From NCBI GenBank assembly GCA_016710235.1, contig JADJLG010000001.1:434001-498000 (forward strand): 64,000 nucleotides of DNA, given 5' to 3'. This stretch comes from Saprospiraceae bacterium. Lineage in GTDB: Bacteria > Bacteroidota > Bacteroidia > Chitinophagales > Saprospiraceae. Below are positions 1-8,598 of this stretch, in pieces. The notes below the pieces were generated by a model that ran no database searches, had not been told where the DNA came from, and was given only the letters and a program-made list of their open reading frames with translations. A program made the position numbers and the translations under genes. How positions within the stretch are numbered: the stretch's first letter is position 1; every line of letters starts with the position of its first letter.

Positions 1-24
1 TCAATATTTGTTTTTGATCGAGGA

Positions 25-1656
25 TTACATCATTCCATCCATGCCTCCCGGATGCGGATGAGCGTGACCTTTGTCTTCTTTTGGCTTGTCGCTAATCACA
101 CACTCCGTCATCAACACCATGCCGGCAATAGATCCTGCGTTCTCAAGAGCGATTCTAGTAACTTTGGTTGGATCGATCACTCCGGCTTTCTTCAAGTCTT
201 CGTACACATCTGTTCTGGCATTGTATCCGAAAGATCCTTTTTTTGCTTTAACGTTCATCGCAACTACACTGCCCTCAACGCCAGCATTTTCTGCAATCAC
301 TCTGAGAGGTGATTCAAGAGCTTTCTTTACAATTTCTACACCTATCTTTTCATCCTCATTATTTGCTTTGACTTTTTCCAGACTATCGATTGCTCTCAAA
401 AGAGCAACGCCACCTCCACAAACGATTCCTTCTTCGACAGCTGCACGAGTAGCGTGCAAAGCATCGTCCACTCTGTCTTTTTTCTCTTTCATTTCAACTT
501 CAGTAGCGGCTCCAACGTAAAGCACTGCTACCCCACCGGCCAATTTTGCTAAACGCTCCTGCAGTTTCTCTTTGTCATAATCTGAGCTTGTCTCTCCGAT
601 TTGAACTTTGATCTGATTGATACGAGCATCGATCATTTTCTTTTGACCTTTGCCATTAACAATCGTTGTATTGTCTTTGTCCGTTTCAATCTTTTCTGCT
701 TGCCCGAGGTCAGATAGTTCTGCGTTTTCCAGCTTGTAACCTTTTTCTTCAGAGATCACAGTACCATTTGTCAATACAGCGATATCTTCCAACATTGCTT
801 TTCGGCGGTCACCAAATCCCGGAGCTTTTACAGCAACAACTTTCAAATTTGCACGAAGTCTATTTACGACCAATACTCCAAGAGCTTGGCTATCCACATC
901 TTCTGCAATAATTAATAAAGGGCGACCTGAAGACACCACTTTTTCCAACACTGGTACGATCTCCTGCATGTTGGAGATCTTTTTGTCAGTGATCAATATG
1001 TAAGGGTTGTCATACTCAGCGATCATTTTGTCTGCGTTTGTAATAAAATATGGCGACAAATAACCTCTATCAAACTGCATCCCGATTACTTCCTCCACAT
1101 AAGTATTGGTACCTTTTGCCTCTTCGACAGTGATGACCCCATCTTTGGAGACTCTCTTCATCGCATCAGCAATTAAACCACCAATCTCTTCGTCATTGTT
1201 AGCAGAGATAGAACCTACTTGCTTTATTTTTCCTATGTCGTTCCCGATTTGCTCTGATTGTTTTTTAAGGTCAGCAGTTACTGCTTGAACCGCCTTATCA
1301 ATACCTCTTTTAAGATCCATAGGATTTGCACCTGCGGCAACATATTTCATTCCTGCCGTCACCATTGCTTGAGCCAAAACAGTAGCTGTAGTCGTACCAT
1401 CTCCTGCTATATCGGCTGTCTTAGATGCGACTTCTTTAAGCATTTGAGCCCCCATGTTCTCAACTGCGTCTTCGAGTTCAACTTCTTTTGCAACGGTTAC
1501 GCCGTCTTTTGTAATTTGAGGAGCGCCGAAGCTCTTTTGTATGACTACATTTCTTCCTTTAGGTCCAAGGGTAACCTTTACGGCATTAGCCAATTTGTCG
1601 ATTCCGGATTTCAATTTTTCACGAGAATCTGCTTTAAAACTTATTTCTTTTGCCAT
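25..1656 (-). CDS. groL: Chaperonin GroEL (Hsp60)
   Basis: This is the 60-kDa cytosolic chaperonin subunit, which forms the double-ring ATP-driven folding chamber closed by GroES. The 543-residue length is normal. The ATP-site motif GDGTTT lies at residues 85-90, the apical and equatorial domains are collinear with the family, and the C-terminus ends in a His/Gly/Met-rich tail (HAHPHPGGMDGMM), the flexible tail that projects into the cavity. The start MAKEISFKAD is the usual family start. It lies 49 bp downstream of groES on the same strand, so the two form the standard groES-groEL unit. No CIRCE element is visible upstream of the pair. Confidence 0.99.
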   Translation of the reverse strand: MAKEISFKADSREKLKSGIDKLANAVKVTLGPKGRNVVIQKSFGAPQITKDGVTVAKEVELEDAVENMGAQMLKEVASKTADIAGDGTTTATVLAQAMVTAGMKYVAAGANPMDLKRGIDKAVQAVTADLKKQSEQIGNDIGKIKQVGSISANNDEEIGGLIADAMKRVSKDGVITVEEAKGTNTYVEEVIGMQFDRGYLSPYFITNADKMIAEYDNPYILITDKKISNMQEIVPVLEKVVSSGRPLLIIAEDVDSQALGVLVVNRLRANLKVVAVKAPGFGDRRKAMLEDIAVLTNGTVISEEKGYKLENAELSDLGQAEKIETDKDNTTIVNGKGQKKMIDARINQIKVQIGETSSDYDKEKLQERLAKLAGGVAVLYVGAATEVEMKEKKDRVDDALHATRAAVEEGIVCGGGVALLRAIDSLEKVKANNEDEKIGVEIVKKALESPLRVIAENAGVEGSVVAMNVKAKKGSFGYNARTDVYEDLKKAGVIDPTKVTRIALENAGSIAGMVLMTECVISDKPKEDKGHAHPHPGGMDGMM

Positions 1657-1705
1657 TTTATTTTAGTTTTTGATATTCTTTAAAATTTAATTTTCTCAGG
1701 GAGAG

Positions 1706-1972
1706 TTAGTCTATGATCACGAGGATATCATCTTCACGCATGATCAGATAGTCTGCACCTTTGTATTGGAACTCTTGCCCTGAATATTTGCCATAAAGGA
1801 CAATGTCTCCTTTGCTTACTGTCATCATATTGCCATCTTTTCCAGGGCCTACTGCAACGACTTCACCCCTCTGAGGCTTTTCTTTTGCAGTATCCGGAAT
1901 GATGATTCCACCTTTTGTTTTCTCATCCGCTGAAGCGGGCTTGATAATTACTCGATCATTAATTGGTTTCAT
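1706..1972 (-). CDS. groS: Co-chaperonin GroES (Hsp10)
   Basis: GroES is the 10-kDa heptameric lid of the GroEL chamber. The protein from the ATG at 1972 is 88 residues and starts MKPINDRVIIKP, the typical start. The frame stays open 14 codons further upstream, but that extension (FFNNLFYFY) is AT-rich noise. The mobile-loop region (ADEKTKGGIIIPDTAKEKPQ) and the C-terminal strand EDDILVIID are present. It precedes groEL on the same strand, and the 212-bp upstream gap holds an inverted repeat (2057-2078) that may be regulatory. Confidence 0.98.
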   Translation of the reverse strand: MKPINDRVIIKPASADEKTKGGIIIPDTAKEKPQRGEVVAVGPGKDGNMMTVSKGDIVLYGKYSGQEFQYKGADYLIMREDDILVIID

Positions 1973-2056
1973 ATAGAAATAGAATAAGTTGTTGAAAAAT
2001 ATTTTTTGAAACAACCCAATATATCATGAACTATGCCAGCATGACATTCAGGTAAA

Positions 2057-2078
2057 TTTGTCAGTAATTCCTGACAAA
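2057..2078. promoter_or_regulatory. Inverted repeat upstream of groES
   Basis: Two perfect 8-bp arms, TTTGTCAG and CTGACAAA, are separated by six bases. They lie about 85 bp upstream of the groES start codon. This is not the CIRCE sequence used by HrcA. A role as a heat-shock operator is inferred from its position only; it could equally be a small hairpin in the groES leader. Confidence 0.4.
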
Positions 2079-2184
2079 ACCAGACAGATTTTCGCAATTT
2101 GATGCCCTTTGAGTAATAGAATAAAGGATTATACCAGTCCGGATGAACAGCTCAATTTGCTTTAACCCAAAAGGAAAGATAAAT

Positions 2185-2466
2185 TTACTGCGGAGTATTT
2201 GTTGGTGGCACTTCCGGAGTTGGCAAGCTCTCTGCTCCAGCACCTGCCATGATTGCAGCTACAATACAAAGTACCAATAATGCCGCTGCCAAGTACCAAG
2301 TAAGCTTTTCGACAAAATCTGCCGAGCGTGCAGCACCAAACATTTGATTTGCCTGACTTCCACCAAAGGTAGAGTCAATACCACCACCTTTCGGGTTCTG
2401 AATAAGTATAACCGCGATCAAAAGAACACTGATTATTGCGATCAGAACGGTAACTAGAGGCAACAT
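2185..2466 (-). CDS. secG: Preprotein translocase subunit SecG
   Basis: This is a small membrane subunit of the SecYEG translocon. It is 93 residues with two hydrophobic helices (about 3-22 and 56-75) joined by the family loop QNPKGGGIDSTFGG, which is diagnostic for SecG. The C-terminus is a short Pro/Thr-rich tail (PTPEVPPTNTPQ), common in Bacteroidota SecG. It follows the TPR-like gene by 12 bp and may also have its own promoter (TATCTTTG at 2502-2509). Confidence 0.95.
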   Translation of the reverse strand: MLPLVTVLIAIISVLLIAVILIQNPKGGGIDSTFGGSQANQMFGAARSADFVEKLTWYLAAALLVLCIVAAIMAGAGAESLPTPEVPPTNTPQ

Positions 2467-2478
2467 ATCTGATAAATT

Positions 2479-3405
2479 TTATAGTTTTTCAATAAGAGAC
2501 GCAAAGATAGAACTTTTTTCCGGAAACTTCCGGGCCAATTTTTGATACATCTGTTTAGCTTGTTCAGTATGGCCTTGCTGAGCTAGTAATGCAGCTAGTG
2601 TCTCGCTAATGACTTTTTCATCCAGAACGACATGATCCTCTATCTGTGAGACAGACTTTTCTGTTCTTTTTGACTTTTTTGGCGATTCGGCATTTTCCTT
2701 AAGTTTAGTATTCATTTCAGCTTTCGCTTTTTTTCTACCCTGCTCGTCAGTAGAGGATTTGAAATGCAATAGCCATTCAACATAACCTGAAGGAATTCTG
2801 TCCGAACTGGCAAAGTTGGATTTGGGCTCCGCTGACTTTATCATTTCTCTCGAAACAGATTTAGCTTGTTCCTTCTTTGGTCTCTGATCCTTTGATTCAG
2901 AATCTTTGGTCTTAGAGATTGCAATTGGCTTTTTCTTTTCTCCTAAATCTTTAGATTTCAAATTCTTAGCAGATGGCGGCGGCAATGCTCTATCCATTTC
3001 TTTTGTAATGGGTTCCTTTTTATTGTGAGATTTTTCGGTGAGAATATTCCCTTTGATCTCATCGTTAATCAGCTCTTGCTTTTTGTCACTAGGTTTTGGT
3101 TCTACCGATTGAACTCTCGCATCGGATTTGACCTCTGGAAGTTCTTGGTCATTTGACTCAATAACTGAATTGCTACGATCCACTATGCTGTCTTGCGCTG
3201 GTTTTGTCTCAGCGTCAGAGAATTTCTTTTTTTCTGTTAATTCTATCCTACGTCTTCTTGGATCAACAAACATTGGATCGGGCAATCCCGCCAAAGCTCT
3301 TTCACTCAGCACATCCTCATTTACTTTCCAATAATATGCTGATAATGGGAAATCAAAGTTCGTTTGATCCACCTCACTCGGTTTATTTCTATTCTCAGAA
3401 TCCAT
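2479..3405 (-). CDS. Lys/Glu-rich protein with C-terminal TPR-like segment
   Basis: I do not recognise a named family. The 308-residue protein has no signal peptide. It starts with a short conserved-looking segment (FDFPLSAYYWKVNEDVLSER), followed by a long Lys/Glu/Ser-rich, probably disordered middle (about 60-250). It ends with a helical pair (VISETLAALLAQQGHTEQAK, then MYQKLARKFPEKSSIFASLI) that fits a tetratricopeptide repeat. It sits between lptE (21 bp upstream) and secG (12 bp downstream) in a same-strand row, so it may have an envelope-biogenesis or scaffolding role. That role is inference from context. Confidence 0.75.
   Translation of the reverse strand: MDSENRNKPSEVDQTNFDFPLSAYYWKVNEDVLSERALAGLPDPMFVDPRRRRIELTEKKKFSDAETKPAQDSIVDRSNSVIESNDQELPEVKSDARVQSVEPKPSDKKQELINDEIKGNILTEKSHNKKEPITKEMDRALPPPSAKNLKSKDLGEKKKPIAISKTKDSESKDQRPKKEQAKSVSREMIKSAEPKSNFASSDRIPSGYVEWLLHFKSSTDEQGRKKAKAEMNTKLKENAESPKKSKRTEKSVSQIEDHVVLDEKVISETLAALLAQQGHTEQAKQMYQKLARKFPEKSSIFASLIEKL
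2502..2509 (-). promoter_or_regulatory. Candidate -7 promoter element for secG
   Basis: Read on the minus strand this is TATCTTTG, a full match to the Bacteroidota -7 consensus TAnnTTTG, 35 bp upstream of the secG ATG. It lies inside the 3' end of the upstream coding sequence. No clear -33 TTTG partner is visible, so it may be coincidental. Confidence 0.4.
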
Positions 3406-3426
3406 ATTTTGCTATTTGAATGAAAG

Positions 3427-3921
3427 TTACCAATTCGAAAAAGCGACATTGAACACATCTTGAATCAATAATGCATTGACCTCCTTGGTTAATCTTTCGC
3501 TTTCGGAATCGAAATTTATGTTTGCATCATAATCTACATAGCGAGTAAAATTCTTCTTCCAGGATTTTTTTTCGTCTTTGTCAAATTTGCTTTCCACTTC
3601 TAAGCTGATAGTCAATCGGTTTAAGGAGGAATATCCTTCTGCATTTGCAGCTTGTGAGCTTACTCCAAACTCGATCACTTTGCAATTGAAGACCATATCT
3701 GCACCTTGCTCTATATATTTTAACCTGCTGTCTTTTCTGAATTTGTTGGACATATCTTCCGCCAAGTTTACTGTGTACATCGGAGGGGAATTAGACGTAA
3801 TATCCTCCAAACTTTCAATATAAAAAGATTCAACACCTTCTGGAACTACTATACCTTTGAATGAAAGGCTGCAGGAATTCAGCAAAAACAGAACCGGAGC
3901 AAAATACCAGAAATACCTCAT
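3427..3921 (-). CDS. lptE: LptE-family LPS assembly lipoprotein
   Basis: LptE is the outer-membrane lipoprotein partner of LptD in placing lipopolysaccharide in the outer leaflet. This 164-residue protein has a lipobox ending at Cys17 (LLNSC) and the Bacteroidota LptE pattern: an early VESFYIESLEDIT strand and a long conserved helix-strand region. Its ATG overlaps the stop of the sigma-54 activator by 4 bp (ATGA), suggesting translational coupling. The family call rests on fold-like pattern, gene size and the miaB-activator-lptE order that I recall from other Bacteroidota. Confidence 0.8.
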   Translation of the reverse strand: MRYFWYFAPVLFLLNSCSLSFKGIVVPEGVESFYIESLEDITSNSPPMYTVNLAEDMSNKFRKDSRLKYIEQGADMVFNCKVIEFGVSSQAANAEGYSSLNRLTISLEVESKFDKDEKKSWKKNFTRYVDYDANINFDSESERLTKEVNALLIQDVFNVAFSNW

Positions 3922-5186
3922 GAGTCTAGATGGTAGAAGTTGATTTTTCTATATAACGTCCGCTCTGATATCCCCAGTTCATCAGCGGCATCTTTCCTTT
4001 TTCCATTGAATTTTTTCAAAGCTTTTCGGATCATTTCCTTTTCCATTTCTTCAATAGAAAGTTTCTCTTCTACCATTTCTACAGGATGGAAGACTTCTGT
4101 ATTTTTTCCTATAATCCTTGGCTTGTCTGAGCTCTCCGTCATTTCTTTATTGTAATTATGCTCATCAGACCAGTTCGATGAATTGCCATTGTACAGAGGT
4201 TGGGACATCACACTTTTATAAGGCATCATCGCATTGGGAATTTCAAGGTCATTGACCTGTGCCATTTGAAAAAACATGCTTTTGAGTTGATTGAGATCTT
4301 GCTTCATCTCAAAGAGCAACTTGTACAAGATTTCCCTTTCCTGAAAGCTCATATGATCATTTCCATCACCCTTCAAACTTGGAAGATGGGTACTACGTAT
4401 ATCTGGAATTATTCTTTCCAATTGGTCAGAATGGATGAGTTTCTGATCGCTCAACACAGAGAGTTGTTCGACTGCATTTCTCAATTCGCGGACATTGCCG
4501 GGCCAGGGATAAGAGAGCAACCACTCAGTACTTTTCTCATCCAGCTCAATTGCCGATGTCTTGTACTTTTCTGCAAAATCCTTAGCGAACTTTTTGAAAA
4601 GCAGTAAGATATCTTCTCTCCTTTCCTTGAGGGCCGGAATTCTAATTGGAACTGTATTCAGTCGGTAATATAGATCTTCTCGAAACTTTCCTTTGTTTAC
4701 CTTCTCCAAGAGATTGACATTGGTGGCAGCTATGACCCTGACATTGGTTTTGAGCACTTTAGAGGATCCTACTCTTATGAATTCACCCGATTCTAATATA
4801 CGCAATAGAAAGGCTTGGGTGTCCATCGGCATTTCTCCAATTTCATCGAGAAAAATAGTACCTCCATCAGCGGTTTCAAAATAACCTTTTCTTTCCCCCG
4901 TAGCGCCGGTGAAAGATCCTTTTTCGTGACCAAACAACTCTGAGTTAATTGTCCCGGCAGGGATTGCGCCGCAGTTTACAGCAATGAAAGCATTGTGCTT
5001 TCTTGGACTGAGCTGGTGGATGATCTTTGAAAAAACTTCTTTCCCGGTTCCGCTTTCTCCCGTGATTAAAACTGTAAGATCAGTGGAAGCCACCCGGACA
5101 GCAGTGTCGAGTGCCTGGTGGAGCTTTTCGGATCGACCTATGATCCCAAATCTCTGTTTGATACTTTGTATTGAATCGCTTACCAT
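3918..5186 (-). CDS. Sigma-54-dependent transcriptional activator without receiver domain
   Basis: This is a bacterial enhancer-binding protein that would remodel sigma-54 RNA polymerase. The AAA+ domain begins almost at the N-terminus: Walker A GESGTGKE at 43-50, the sigma-54-contacting loop as GSFTGA (90-95; usual GAFTGA), and Walker B FLDE at 112-115. A linker of about 120 residues follows, then a C-terminal Fis-type helix-turn-helix (RKDAADELGISERTLYRKIN). No response-regulator, GAF or PAS input domain precedes the AAA+ module, so activity may depend on expression or a partner protein. It lies 2 bp after miaB and overlaps lptE by 4 bp. Targets are unknown. Confidence 0.93.
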   Translation of the reverse strand: MVSDSIQSIKQRFGIIGRSEKLHQALDTAVRVASTDLTVLITGESGTGKEVFSKIIHQLSPRKHNAFIAVNCGAIPAGTINSELFGHEKGSFTGATGERKGYFETADGGTIFLDEIGEMPMDTQAFLLRILESGEFIRVGSSKVLKTNVRVIAATNVNLLEKVNKGKFREDLYYRLNTVPIRIPALKERREDILLLFKKFAKDFAEKYKTSAIELDEKSTEWLLSYPWPGNVRELRNAVEQLSVLSDQKLIHSDQLERIIPDIRSTHLPSLKGDGNDHMSFQEREILYKLLFEMKQDLNQLKSMFFQMAQVNDLEIPNAMMPYKSVMSQPLYNGNSSNWSDEHNYNKEMTESSDKPRIIGKNTEVFHPVEMVEEKLSIEEMEKEMIRKALKKFNGKRKDAADELGISERTLYRKINFYHLDS

Positions 5187-5188
5187 TC

Positions 5189-6610
5189 TTATTCTACGAT
5201 TATACCTGCCAATGTTGCGCTGCTAGCAGAAAGTACTTTAACTTTTACATAGTCTCCGGGGCGATAGGATTCTTTTTTAGGAAATACAAGCATTTTGTTT
5301 TGTGAATTACGGCCTTTGAAATCTTCAGCCGATTTTTTACTATCCCCTTCAATTAAAACTTCAAACACCTTGCCGATATCGGCATTATTGTGCTCATAAC
5401 TGAGTTGGTTTTGTAGTCTGATAATTTCATTGAGTCTGAACTTTTTGATTGCATCAGGTATATCATCCTTCAACTTGCGAGCTGCAGGTGTACCAGGTCT
5501 CTCAGAATACATGAACATATAGCTCATACTATAGCGAGCATAACGCATCATCTCTAAGGTATCATTGTGTTCTGTTTCTGTTTCAGTGCAAAAGCCAGCG
5601 ATAATGTCTGATGAAATGGCGCACTCCGGCATGATGGAATAGATTTTAGATACCCGGTTTTTATACCATTCAGCATCGTATGTCCTATTCATCAACTCTA
5701 AAATTCTGCTATTTCCTGACTGCACAGGCAAGTGGATATACTTACAGATATTCGGATACTTTGCCATGATCTCTATGAGCCTGTCAGAAATATCCTTAGG
5801 GTGAGAAGTTGAAAAGCGGATCCTCAGAGCTGGATTGACCTGTGCTACATGTTCCAGAAGTTGATCAAAAGTCACTACCCGGCCTGATTCCGGGTTGGTC
5901 CATTTATAACTGTCGACATTTTGACCTAATAAAGTTACCTCGCGGTAGCCTTGATGAAAAAGGTCTTCTGCTTCTGCTATAATACTGAACATATCTCTGC
6001 TTCGCTCTCTTCCTCTAGTATAAGGAACAACGCAAAATGAGCACATATTATCGCAGCCACGCATGATAGAGATAAATGCGGTCACACCGTTAGAATCAAG
6101 TCTGACAGGCGCTATATCTGCATATGTCTCTTCTCTGGACAAAAACACATTCACCGCTTTATCCCCATCCGCAGCTTTATTTACTAACTGACCAATGTCT
6201 CGATAAGCATCTGGGCCGACTACAAGGTCAACCAATCTTTCCTCCTCAAGAAACTTGCTTTTGAGTCGCTCCGCCATGCAGCCCAATACTCCCACAAGTA
6301 GTTCCGGTTTCTTTTTCTTGAGATGAGAAAGTTCTTTCAGGCGTTTTCGAACGGTCTCCTCTGCTTTCTCCCTTATTGAACAGGTATTCAGAAAGATCAA
6401 ATCGGCATCTGTCACATCTCTGGTACTCATCATACCTTGTTGGGCCAATATAGATGCGACTATCTCTGAATCACTGAAATTCATCTGACAGCCATAACTT
6501 TCTATATAATACTTTGTCCCTGCCGGCCTCAACACTTCGGCTTCAAAGACCAATGCTTCCCCTTGTCGAGATTCATCTAAAGTATGAAGTGTAGTACTTT
6601 CGTCGAACAT
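5189..6610 (-). CDS. miaB: tRNA-2-methylthio-N6-dimethylallyladenosine synthase MiaB
   Basis: MiaB is a radical-SAM methylthiotransferase that converts i6A37 to ms2i6A37 in tRNAs reading UNN codons. At 473 residues it has the three parts of the family. The N-terminal UPF0004 domain supplies cluster cysteines C41, C77 and C111. The radical-SAM CxxxCxxC motif is at C186, C190 and C193 (GCDNMCSFC), and a TRAM-like RNA-binding domain closes the protein. It leads a minus-strand row running on to groEL. A strong promoter match and a leader hairpin lie upstream. Confidence 0.97.
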   Translation of the reverse strand: MFDESTTLHTLDESRQGEALVFEAEVLRPAGTKYYIESYGCQMNFSDSEIVASILAQQGMMSTRDVTDADLIFLNTCSIREKAEETVRKRLKELSHLKKKKPELLVGVLGCMAERLKSKFLEEERLVDLVVGPDAYRDIGQLVNKAADGDKAVNVFLSREETYADIAPVRLDSNGVTAFISIMRGCDNMCSFCVVPYTRGRERSRDMFSIIAEAEDLFHQGYREVTLLGQNVDSYKWTNPESGRVVTFDQLLEHVAQVNPALRIRFSTSHPKDISDRLIEIMAKYPNICKYIHLPVQSGNSRILELMNRTYDAEWYKNRVSKIYSIMPECAISSDIIAGFCTETETEHNDTLEMMRYARYSMSYMFMYSERPGTPAARKLKDDIPDAIKKFRLNEIIRLQNQLSYEHNNADIGKVFEVLIEGDSKKSAEDFKGRNSQNKMLVFPKKESYRPGDYVKVKVLSASSATLAGIIVE

Positions 6611-6627
6611 AGTAAGCTTTTACAACT

Positions 6628-6650
6628 GAACAAAATCTGACATTTTGTTC
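6628..6650 (-). promoter_or_regulatory. Hairpin in the miaB leader
   Basis: Perfect 9-bp arms (GAACAAAAT and ATTTTGTTC) are separated by five bases. They lie between the candidate promoter at 6675-6682 and the miaB start codon at 6610, so they would be transcribed in the 5' untranslated region. This could be an operator or an mRNA hairpin; the sequence does not decide which. Confidence 0.45.
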
Positions 6651-6674
6651 GTCAAACAACTGAATTTAAAGGCA

Positions 6675-6682
6675 CAAAGATA
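6675..6682 (-). promoter_or_regulatory. Promoter of the miaB operon (-7 element)
   Basis: On the minus strand this reads TATCTTTG, matching TAnnTTTG exactly. A TTTG at 6706-6709, 23 bp upstream, fits the -33 element. The start codon of miaB is 64 bp downstream, giving a leader of roughly 55-60 nt that contains the hairpin at 6628-6650. Confidence 0.65.
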
Positions 6683-6752
6683 GAATAAGTCTAAAAATGA
6701 AATGACAAAATGGCAGTAAATTAATTTAACCTTAACGCAAATCATCTCATCG

Positions 6753-6760
6753 TAATTTTG
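6753..6760 (+). promoter_or_regulatory. Promoter -7 element for the beta-barrel gene
   Basis: TAATTTTG matches TAnnTTTG and lies 26 bp upstream of the ATG at 6787. Together with the miaB promoter it makes a divergent promoter region of about 175 bp. Confidence 0.55.
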
Positions 6761-6786
6761 TTTAACTATTACTGAATCAAAAACAA

Positions 6787-7491
6787 ATGAACAAAAAGTA
6801 TAAGTACCTGATCGCATGTGTATGCAGCCTAACTATGATTGGCGGTGTGTTCGGACAAGCCAATGGGTTTGGGTTCAAAACAGGTCCTTCGCTGGGGTTT
6901 CAAAAATGGGGAGGAACTTCCCGGCAGCCCTTGACTAAATTTAGCGTGGATATTTTTGCCGATAGTGAAGGATCAGGAGATACCAGAAATACTATTTACG
7001 GGCAGCTCGGTTACCATACGAGAGGAAGTGCATTTCGTTATTCAAGATTTATAGATTTAAATGGAAATGTGTCCAAGGGAGGAAGCTTTTCAATGCAATT
7101 TCACAATATTGTCCTGGAGCTTGGAATGAAACGTTTTATCAAAACTCCTACCAAACTTCAGGCATTTTACGCATTAGGTCTGAGAGGGGAATACACTGCA
7201 AAAACTAAATTTGAGATCCAGGAAAGTTACAGGGACTTCGTTCGTAAATATAACTATGGAATTTCCCTGAGATTAGGAGCTGAATCTAGGGTCAGCAAAG
7301 TAGCAGCAATGGGATTTGAATTCAACATCGCACAGGACATTTCTCGTCAGATTTGGGTACCTGCAGGAACCAAATGGTATGATTACTATACTGGCAGCTA
7401 TACTATTGGTGCGGAGCAGAGTATCCGAAATTTTAGTCTGGAGTTAAGTGTCTATTTTAGATTCTTGCAGATCATAGTCTATGAAGAATAA
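6787..7491 (+). CDS. Predicted outer-membrane beta-barrel protein
   Basis: I do not recognise a named family. The 234-residue protein has a signal peptide (MNKKYKYLIACVCSLTMIGG, cleavage near VFGQ-A). The rest consists of alternating-hydrophobicity strands and turns, with aromatic ends (YGQLGYHTRG, FALGLRGEYT-like patterns, ELSVYFRFLQIIVYEE). This fits a small porin-type or outer-membrane barrel-domain protein (about 8 strands) seen widely in Bacteroidota. The end differs slightly from a classical C-terminal Phe. It stands alone downstream of its own promoter. Confidence 0.7.
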   Translation: MNKKYKYLIACVCSLTMIGGVFGQANGFGFKTGPSLGFQKWGGTSRQPLTKFSVDIFADSEGSGDTRNTIYGQLGYHTRGSAFRYSRFIDLNGNVSKGGSFSMQFHNIVLELGMKRFIKTPTKLQAFYALGLRGEYTAKTKFEIQESYRDFVRKYNYGISLRLGAESRVSKVAAMGFEFNIAQDISRQIWVPAGTKWYDYYTGSYTIGAEQSIRNFSLELSVYFRFLQIIVYEE

Positions 7492-7598
7492 GTTCTTCTT
7501 ATGGAGTGAATGGACAGTTTTGAATAATCTACTAAGCTCTGATTCCACACATGCTGGAGACAGTCGCGATTGGAATAAAATTTGTATGCTACTTTAAT

Positions 7599-8591
7599 AT
7601 GAAAGCCATCATCCCAGTTGCCGGTGCGGGCACTAAACTAAGACCGCTCACATATACTCAACCCAAGCCCCTCATTCCGGTAGCAGGCAAACCCATCATT
7701 TCATTTATCCTTGACCAATTGATCCTGACAGAAACCGAAGAATTTATTTTTGTCATCGGATACATGGGTGAAAAAATAAAAGCTTATGTACAAGAGTATT
7801 ATCCTAAGATCAAAAAAAGTTTTATCCTCCAGGAAGACAGAATGGGTTTGGGACAAGCGATACATTCTTGTCAACCTCTTATAAATCCGGGCGACGAAGT
7901 CATTATTCAGCTAGGTGACTCGATATTGGATATGGATTATCAGGTAATCAGCAATTCGAGGCACTCCACTCTTGCAGTGAGAAAAGTTTCTGATCCTCGC
8001 AATTTTGGTGTGGTAGAACTCAACGATAAAGGCTATGTCATGCGCCTTGTCGAAAAACCATTGATACCAAAAAGCAATCTCGCCCTGGTAGGTTTATACT
8101 TCATCAAAGAGTTTGGAAACTTATTTGAAGCACTGGACTATAACATCAGAAATAATCTCAAAACTCGAGATGAATTTCATCTTACGGATGGTTTGATGAG
8201 AATGGTCGAACAAGGACATATTTTGGATACTATGGAAGTAAGGAATTGGTTTGATTGTGGTAAAAAAGAAGTCCTTTTGCAGAATAATGCCATACTATTG
8301 GAAAGGCAACACGATGAGTCCAGAATTTATGATTTTCCAGGAACCATTATTGTACCTCCTGTAAGCATTGGAAAAAACTGTACAATAAAAAATTCAATTA
8401 TTGGACCGTCAGTGACCATCGGTGATTCAGCACAAATTGAACATGCCATATTAAAGGACGCAATTATTGGCAATTTCACCGTGATAGCCGATCTGGTACT
8501 CAATCACTCCATCATTGGAAATGATGCCGTGATACGAGGAAAATTTCAAAGTTTTAATATTGGGGATAACACAGAAATAGACATGGTGTAA
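7599..8591 (+). CDS. Sugar-phosphate nucleotidyltransferase with left-handed beta-helix
   Basis: The enzyme would transfer a nucleotide from NTP to a sugar 1-phosphate to give an NDP-sugar for glycan synthesis. From the ATG at 7599 the 330-residue protein begins MKAIIPVAGAGTKLRPLT followed by PKP, the nucleotide-binding signature of this superfamily. An in-frame extension of 16 codons upstream is rejected because it precedes the core strand. The C-terminal 80 residues show hexapeptide-type repeats (IGKNCTIKNSIIGPSVTIGD), giving a beta-helix. Closest general types are glucose-1-phosphate thymidylyltransferase and mannose-1-phosphate guanylyltransferase; the exact sugar and nucleotide cannot be told from sequence. 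Confidence 0.88.
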   Translation: MKAIIPVAGAGTKLRPLTYTQPKPLIPVAGKPIISFILDQLILTETEEFIFVIGYMGEKIKAYVQEYYPKIKKSFILQEDRMGLGQAIHSCQPLINPGDEVIIQLGDSILDMDYQVISNSRHSTLAVRKVSDPRNFGVVELNDKGYVMRLVEKPLIPKSNLALVGLYFIKEFGNLFEALDYNIRNNLKTRDEFHLTDGLMRMVEQGHILDTMEVRNWFDCGKKEVLLQNNAILLERQHDESRIYDFPGTIIVPPVSIGKNCTIKNSIIGPSVTIGDSAQIEHAILKDAIIGNFTVIADLVLNHSIIGNDAVIRGKFQSFNIGDNTEIDMV

Positions 8592-8598
8592 ACCAAAA

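Noticed and set aside
52..520. Antisense open frames inside groEL
   Set aside because: They are shadows of a strongly coding sequence on the other strand, with no promoter or recognisable protein.
2041..2100. CIRCE/HrcA operator upstream of groES
   Set aside because: The TTAGCACTC-N9-GAGTGCTAA pattern is not present; only an unrelated 8-bp dyad is.
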